Under the pieces are notes generated by a model that made no database searches, had not been told where the DNA came from, and saw only the letters and a list, made by a program, of their open reading frames with translations. 64,000 nt of DNA from Bradyrhizobium elkanii WSM2783 (lineage in GTDB: Bacteria; Pseudomonadota; Alphaproteobacteria; Rhizobiales; Xanthobacteraceae). Positions 60,985-64,000 of this stretch are shown one piece after another. The position numbers were made by a program, and so were the translations under genes. Location of the stretch: NCBI RefSeq assembly GCF_000472865.1, contig NZ_AXAP01000009.1, positions 104,974-168,973 on the forward strand, written 5' to 3'. Numbering within the stretch: position 1 is the first letter of the stretch; each line of letters opens with the position of its first letter.

Positions 60985-62388
60985 GTGACTACGCTTGTCG
61001 AGCGCCTCGACTTGCCCGCCGCGTTGCTCCGTGCGCGCAGTCGGCGCAACACCGAAACTGACACCGTTCAGTTTGCGCAGGCCGCGCTCGCGGCGGCTAA
61101 GCGGGAGGGCCTGCGGCTCGCGGTGCGGGCGCGCTATGTCGCGCTCGCCGTAATCGCCTGCCTGTTGCCGATTATCAACCCGGCGTGGGAGCAGCTATAT
61201 TATGTGGCGCTGCTGGGCCTGTTCGCGCTGATCGGCTGGGCTCAGGTCAAGGTTGGGCGGGTCGGCGTGTCGAGGCCGGAGCTCGCGTTGCTGTTCTGCG
61301 ACCTCGCGCTGCTGACGTTCGTCATCGTGGGGCCGAATCCCTTCGGCTCCGGGCACTGGCCGGCGGCGATGCAACTCCATTTCGGCAACTTCATCTATTT
61401 TTTCGTGATTCTATCGGGCGCGACGCTGGCCTATTCCTGGCGAACGGTCATCGCGGTCGGAACATGGACCTCCGCCCTCTGGATCATCGGCATTGCCTGG
61501 GTGTGGTGGCAGCCTGATCGCGATCCCGCGCTGACCGCCCGCATCGCCGCGGCGATCGGCAGCGATCACAGGCTGTTTCAACTGATCTCGCCCAACTCGA
61601 TCGTGTTCGGCGAGCGCATCCAGGAGATCGTCGTGTTCATGATCGTCGCGGTGACGCTCGCCGTGGCGGTGCGCCGCAGCAATGATCTCCTGATCCGGCA
61701 TGCCGCGGTGGAGCGCGAACGCGGCAATCTCGCGCGCTACTTCTCGCCGAACGTAGTCGAGGAATTGTCAGGGCATGACGAGCCACTGAAGCAGGTGCGC
61801 ACGCAAAACGTCGCGGTGCTGTTCGTCGACATCGTCGGCTTCACGGCCTTTGCCGACGCGCGCGCGCCGGACGAGGTCGTGCGCACCTTGCGCGAATTCC
61901 ACGCACTGATGGAGCAGGAGGTTTTCCGTCACAGCGGCACGCTGGACAAATATCTCGGCGACGGGCTGATGGCGACCTTCGGCACGCCGTTTGTCGGAAA
62001 GGCTGACGCCATTAACGCGCTACGCTGCGCGCAGGCGATGATGGCGGCAGCGGATCGATGGAACAACCAGCGCAAAACGGCCGGCGAGATTCCGATCCGC
62101 GTCAGTTTTGGCCTGCATTATGGGCCGGTCGTGCTCGGCGACATCGGAGTGACTTGTCTCGAATTCGCGGTAATCGGTTCGACCGTGAACGCCGCCAGCC
62201 GGCTCGAAGCCTTGACCCGCGCGCTCGGCTGCGCGCTGGTAGCGAGTGACGATCTCGTCAGGCAGGCCAGGATCGAACTCGACAGTGCAGAAGCGGTGTT
62301 TCGTCCACTGATGGCCCAGGTCCCGCAGACCATCCGCGGGCTCGAGCAGCCGATCGCGGTCTGGACGCAGGCACGCGCGGAGGAGTGA
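60985..62388 (+). CDS. Membrane-bound class III adenylate/guanylate cyclase
   Basis: The GTG at 60985 lies 7 bp after AAGGAG and gives 467 residues. The first half has five or six hydrophobic helices (about 45-225). The cyclase domain follows, with VAVLFVDIVGFTAFADARAP (metal Asp), LDKYLGDGLMATFGTPF (second metal Asp) and the substrate-binding VIGSTVNAASRLEALTRALG. It makes a cyclic nucleotide in response to a membrane or envelope signal. It is followed after 256 bp by an aldolase gene of lower GC. Confidence 0.92.
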   Translation: MTTLVERLDLPAALLRARSRRNTETDTVQFAQAALAAAKREGLRLAVRARYVALAVIACLLPIINPAWEQLYYVALLGLFALIGWAQVKVGRVGVSRPELALLFCDLALLTFVIVGPNPFGSGHWPAAMQLHFGNFIYFFVILSGATLAYSWRTVIAVGTWTSALWIIGIAWVWWQPDRDPALTARIAAAIGSDHRLFQLISPNSIVFGERIQEIVVFMIVAVTLAVAVRRSNDLLIRHAAVERERGNLARYFSPNVVEELSGHDEPLKQVRTQNVAVLFVDIVGFTAFADARAPDEVVRTLREFHALMEQEVFRHSGTLDKYLGDGLMATFGTPFVGKADAINALRCAQAMMAAADRWNNQRKTAGEIPIRVSFGLHYGPVVLGDIGVTCLEFAVIGSTVNAASRLEALTRALGCALVASDDLVRQARIELDSAEAVFRPLMAQVPQTIRGLEQPIAVWTQARAEE

Positions 62389-62644
62389 TAGATCGCGGTG
62401 ATCGCAACAGGCTTGGCGCGTGCGGAGCCTCGGTCGCATGAAGCCAGACTGCTATCCCACGAGATCGATGTTGATCAGCCCAGAAAACAGCTGGCTGCTT
62501 CCGGCCCAGCGTAACCGGCCGAAATGGATTGAGCGCCCCTGCGTTCAAATGCCCGTGACTTCGCGTCGAGAGAGGCAAGAGGAGACCCAGCTATGCGAGT
62601 ATGGTGCAGAGCACTACGCAGCAACTTCTATGAGGAGGCTCTCG

Positions 62645-63514
62645 ATGCAACGCTTGCGGGATGCTTTGGAGCAGAATCAGAAAGACGGTGTCGCGATCGG
62701 CCATTTCAACGTCGGCGATTGGGTTCTATTGAAGGCGGTGTCGGCAGCCGGGCAGGAACTTAAGGTCCCGGTGGTGGTCGGTGTATCCGAGGGCGAGCGG
62801 GAGTTTTTCGGACTCGCGGAAATTGCGGCTCTGGTGCGGAGGTTGCGTGAGGAATGCGACTGCCCAATATTCCTTAACGCAGATCATACGCATTCCCTGG
62901 CAAAGGCCGTCGAAGCGGTCAGGGCCGGATTTGACGCTATCGTCTTCGATCTTTCCGCGCTGCCATTCGAGCAGAATGTACGGCAAACAAAAGAAGCGGT
63001 CGAAGCTCTCAAAGCAATCAATCCCGACGTCCTTGTCGAGGGAGAGATCGGCGACATTGGAACCGGTTCTGAGATACATGAAGAAGCCCCCGACTTGTCG
63101 AGGGGCTTAACCTCTCCTGCAGAAGCGAAACAGTTTGTCGACTCTACAGCGGTCGACATCCTCGCTCCGGCCGTGGGCAACATGCATGGGATGCTAAAGA
63201 GCATGGTGCAGGGACAAACACGGAAGCGGCTGGATATCCAGAGAATCGCCGAGATCAAGAGCGCGGCCCGAGTGCCGCTTACCCTGCATGGCGGATCGGG
63301 AACCGACGACGAAGACTTGCGGAAGGCAATCGCCGCGGGGATCAATATCATCCACATCAATACTGAATTGCGGGTGGCCTGGAGACGCGGCTTGGAGGAG
63401 GGGTTGGCCCAACAGCCCCACGAAGTGGTCCCTTATAAGATCCTGCCGTTCGCAGTGGGATCGGTGAAAAACGTAGCTCGCTCACGCTTGAGCCTATTCA
63501 ACGGCGATAAGTAG
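62645..63514 (+). CDS. Class II (zinc) fructose-bisphosphate/tagatose-type aldolase family protein
   Basis: The ATG at 62645, 6 bp after GAGGAGG, gives 289 residues. Zinc and catalytic motifs are complete: NADHTHS with Asp80 and His81, GEIGDIG, GNMHG with His181 and LHGGSG with His215. The usual DGSxLPFEENI reads DLSALPFEQNV, so the substrate may not be fructose bisphosphate. GC is about 55% by eye, lower than its neighbours, and copies of a dispersed repeat lie on each side of the cyclase-aldolase segment. This suggests acquisition. Confidence 0.88.
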   Translation: MQRLRDALEQNQKDGVAIGHFNVGDWVLLKAVSAAGQELKVPVVVGVSEGEREFFGLAEIAALVRRLREECDCPIFLNADHTHSLAKAVEAVRAGFDAIVFDLSALPFEQNVRQTKEAVEALKAINPDVLVEGEIGDIGTGSEIHEEAPDLSRGLTSPAEAKQFVDSTAVDILAPAVGNMHGMLKSMVQGQTRKRLDIQRIAEIKSAARVPLTLHGGSGTDDEDLRKAIAAGINIIHINTELRVAWRRGLEEGLAQQPHEVVPYKILPFAVGSVKNVARSRLSLFNGDK

Positions 63515-63722
63515 CCGTCGTGTGCTGCGCCGCCCGAACGGTGGACGGGAAACGCATTCAAGTTCTCCGGTTGGCATCGGTGCTTGTCGCTTGCCCAGTG
63601 CCCGACGGGCAAATCAAAGTCGCGATCTTGCTTCGCGTCGGTGCAGGGAGATCCGAAGCGATCCCGGGAATCTGGCGCGCGTGGAATCCAATTTGTCGAA
63701 TGATCTCAAGCTGATTTGGGGT
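63515..63722. other. Intergenic sequence after the aldolase gene
   Basis: No gene, hairpin or promoter is visible. GACGGGCAAATCA at 63606 resembles the GACGGGCAAATCA before the other repeat copy (60695), so the repeat may be longer than 71 bp and interrupted here. Confidence 0.4.
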
Positions 63723-63793
63723 GTCCAGCCATCGCGCGAAAAACATTCCGCTTTCGCCGTCGGGCAAATCAGTGATTTAACTCCGCGCGTCTC
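63723..63793. repeat. 71-bp dispersed repeat, copy 2
   Basis: It matches 60717-60787 with six mismatches. It continues into the element below. Confidence 0.85.
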
Positions 63794-64000
63794 ACGGCGG
63801 ATGAGGGGCGGGTCGCGATCGTCACGAACGTTGCGGTGAGATGCGGTGGACGCGATGCGTGCGACTGACGAGCGCACACGTCACGGACGGCGAAGTCGTG
63901 TGGTCCTGGCGCCCCGACGCTGGCGCTAAGTCCTGGGGAATGGAAACATCCCTGAGGATGACGGTGGCAAAAGAGCCCGGTCACCGGGGAGAGCACGAAG
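63794..64000. repeat. Probable Bradyrhizobium-group multicopy intergenic element, cut by the window edge
   Basis: Sequence such as GCGGATGAGGGGCGGGTCGC, GTGTGGTCCTGGCGCCCCGA and GACGGTGGCAAAAG followed by GGGGAGAGCACG matches what I recall as a repeated element in Bradyrhizobium and relatives. That is memory, not a search. No coding frame is convincing. Confidence 0.5.

Noticed and set aside
62593..62760. Overlapping upstream ORF (MRVWCRALRSNFYEEALD...) before the aldolase, with AGAGGAG upstream
   Set aside because: The frame loses coding character inside the aldolase gene; translation coupling is possible but unsupported.
1..64000. CRISPR arrays, insertion sequences, prophage or plasmid replication genes
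   Set aside because: No regularly spaced repeats, transposase, integrase or replication protein motifs were seen.

Overview
The window looks like chromosome of an alphaproteobacterium of the Bradyrhizobium group (Bradyrhizobiaceae/Nitrobacteraceae). The reasons are the high GC with strong third-position GC bias, two BA14K-type secreted proteins, many short CDSs opened by GGAG-type ribosome binding sites, palindromic intergenic repeats of the kind I associate with this group, and a dense set of oxidative catabolic genes with ABC and tripartite-type binding proteins. No replication, ribosomal or phage structural genes, insertion sequences or CRISPR arrays were seen.

Layout. 1-4880: an operon on the minus strand (an unrecognised 238-aa protein, then FeS, molybdenum and FAD subunits of a xanthine-dehydrogenase-family hydroxylase; the FAD gene is cut by the window edge). 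It is divergent from an HxlR regulator, with two palindromes between them. 4884-11006: an IclR regulator divergent from an orphan branched-chain-type binding protein, an aldehyde dehydrogenase, an SDR and a PLP-dependent gamma-lyase/synthase. 11167-14424: a membrane-anchored diheme cytochrome c and a run of very small proteins around a host-attachment-like protein, ending in BA14K. 14770-33922: a large catabolic block. It holds a 2-oxoglutarate/Fe(II) oxygenase, an alpha/beta hydrolase, a second hydroxylase (FAD-FeS-Mo), a complete BMP-type ABC importer on the opposite strand, an isochorismatase-like hydrolase, a third hydroxylase operon with TWO molybdenum subunits (FAD-Mo-FeS-Mo), an XRE/cupin regulator and two small cupins. 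33934-38422: small and secreted proteins, a lower-GC AraC gene, a YciI protein and a 2OG oxygenase. 38638-39005: tRNA-Gly and, divergently, a compact promoter/sORF/terminator unit with an extreme Shine-Dalgarno sequence. 39064-50940: a CadC-like TPR regulator, an AraC regulator, a TetR-MFP-RND efflux set and two tandemly duplicated glycosyltransferases. 50996-55364: an IclR regulator with twin palindromes, a MaoC-type hydratase pair, a Bug binding protein and a CaiB-type CoA transferase. 55604-59316: a secreted protein, a TetR regulator, and an acyl-CoA dehydrogenase with an APH-type kinase (ACAD10/11-like, unfused). 59566-64000: a DMT permease, an adenylate/guanylate cyclase and a class II aldolase, with palindromic and dispersed repeats around them.

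How it may work together. The central block (14.8-33.9 kb) reads as uptake of a purine- or N-heterocycle-like compound by the BMP importer, hydroxylation by several non-CODH molybdenum enzymes, and further oxidation or hydrolysis by the 2OG oxygenase, alpha/beta hydrolase, isochorismatase-like hydrolase and cupins. It is probably under the XRE/cupin regulator. This is inference from gene content. The strongest small-scale curiosity is the unit at 38804-39005: a near-consensus promoter, a 14-nt perfect complement of the 16S rRNA 3' end used as Shine-Dalgarno, a 14-residue ORF and an intrinsic terminator, all within 202 bp.
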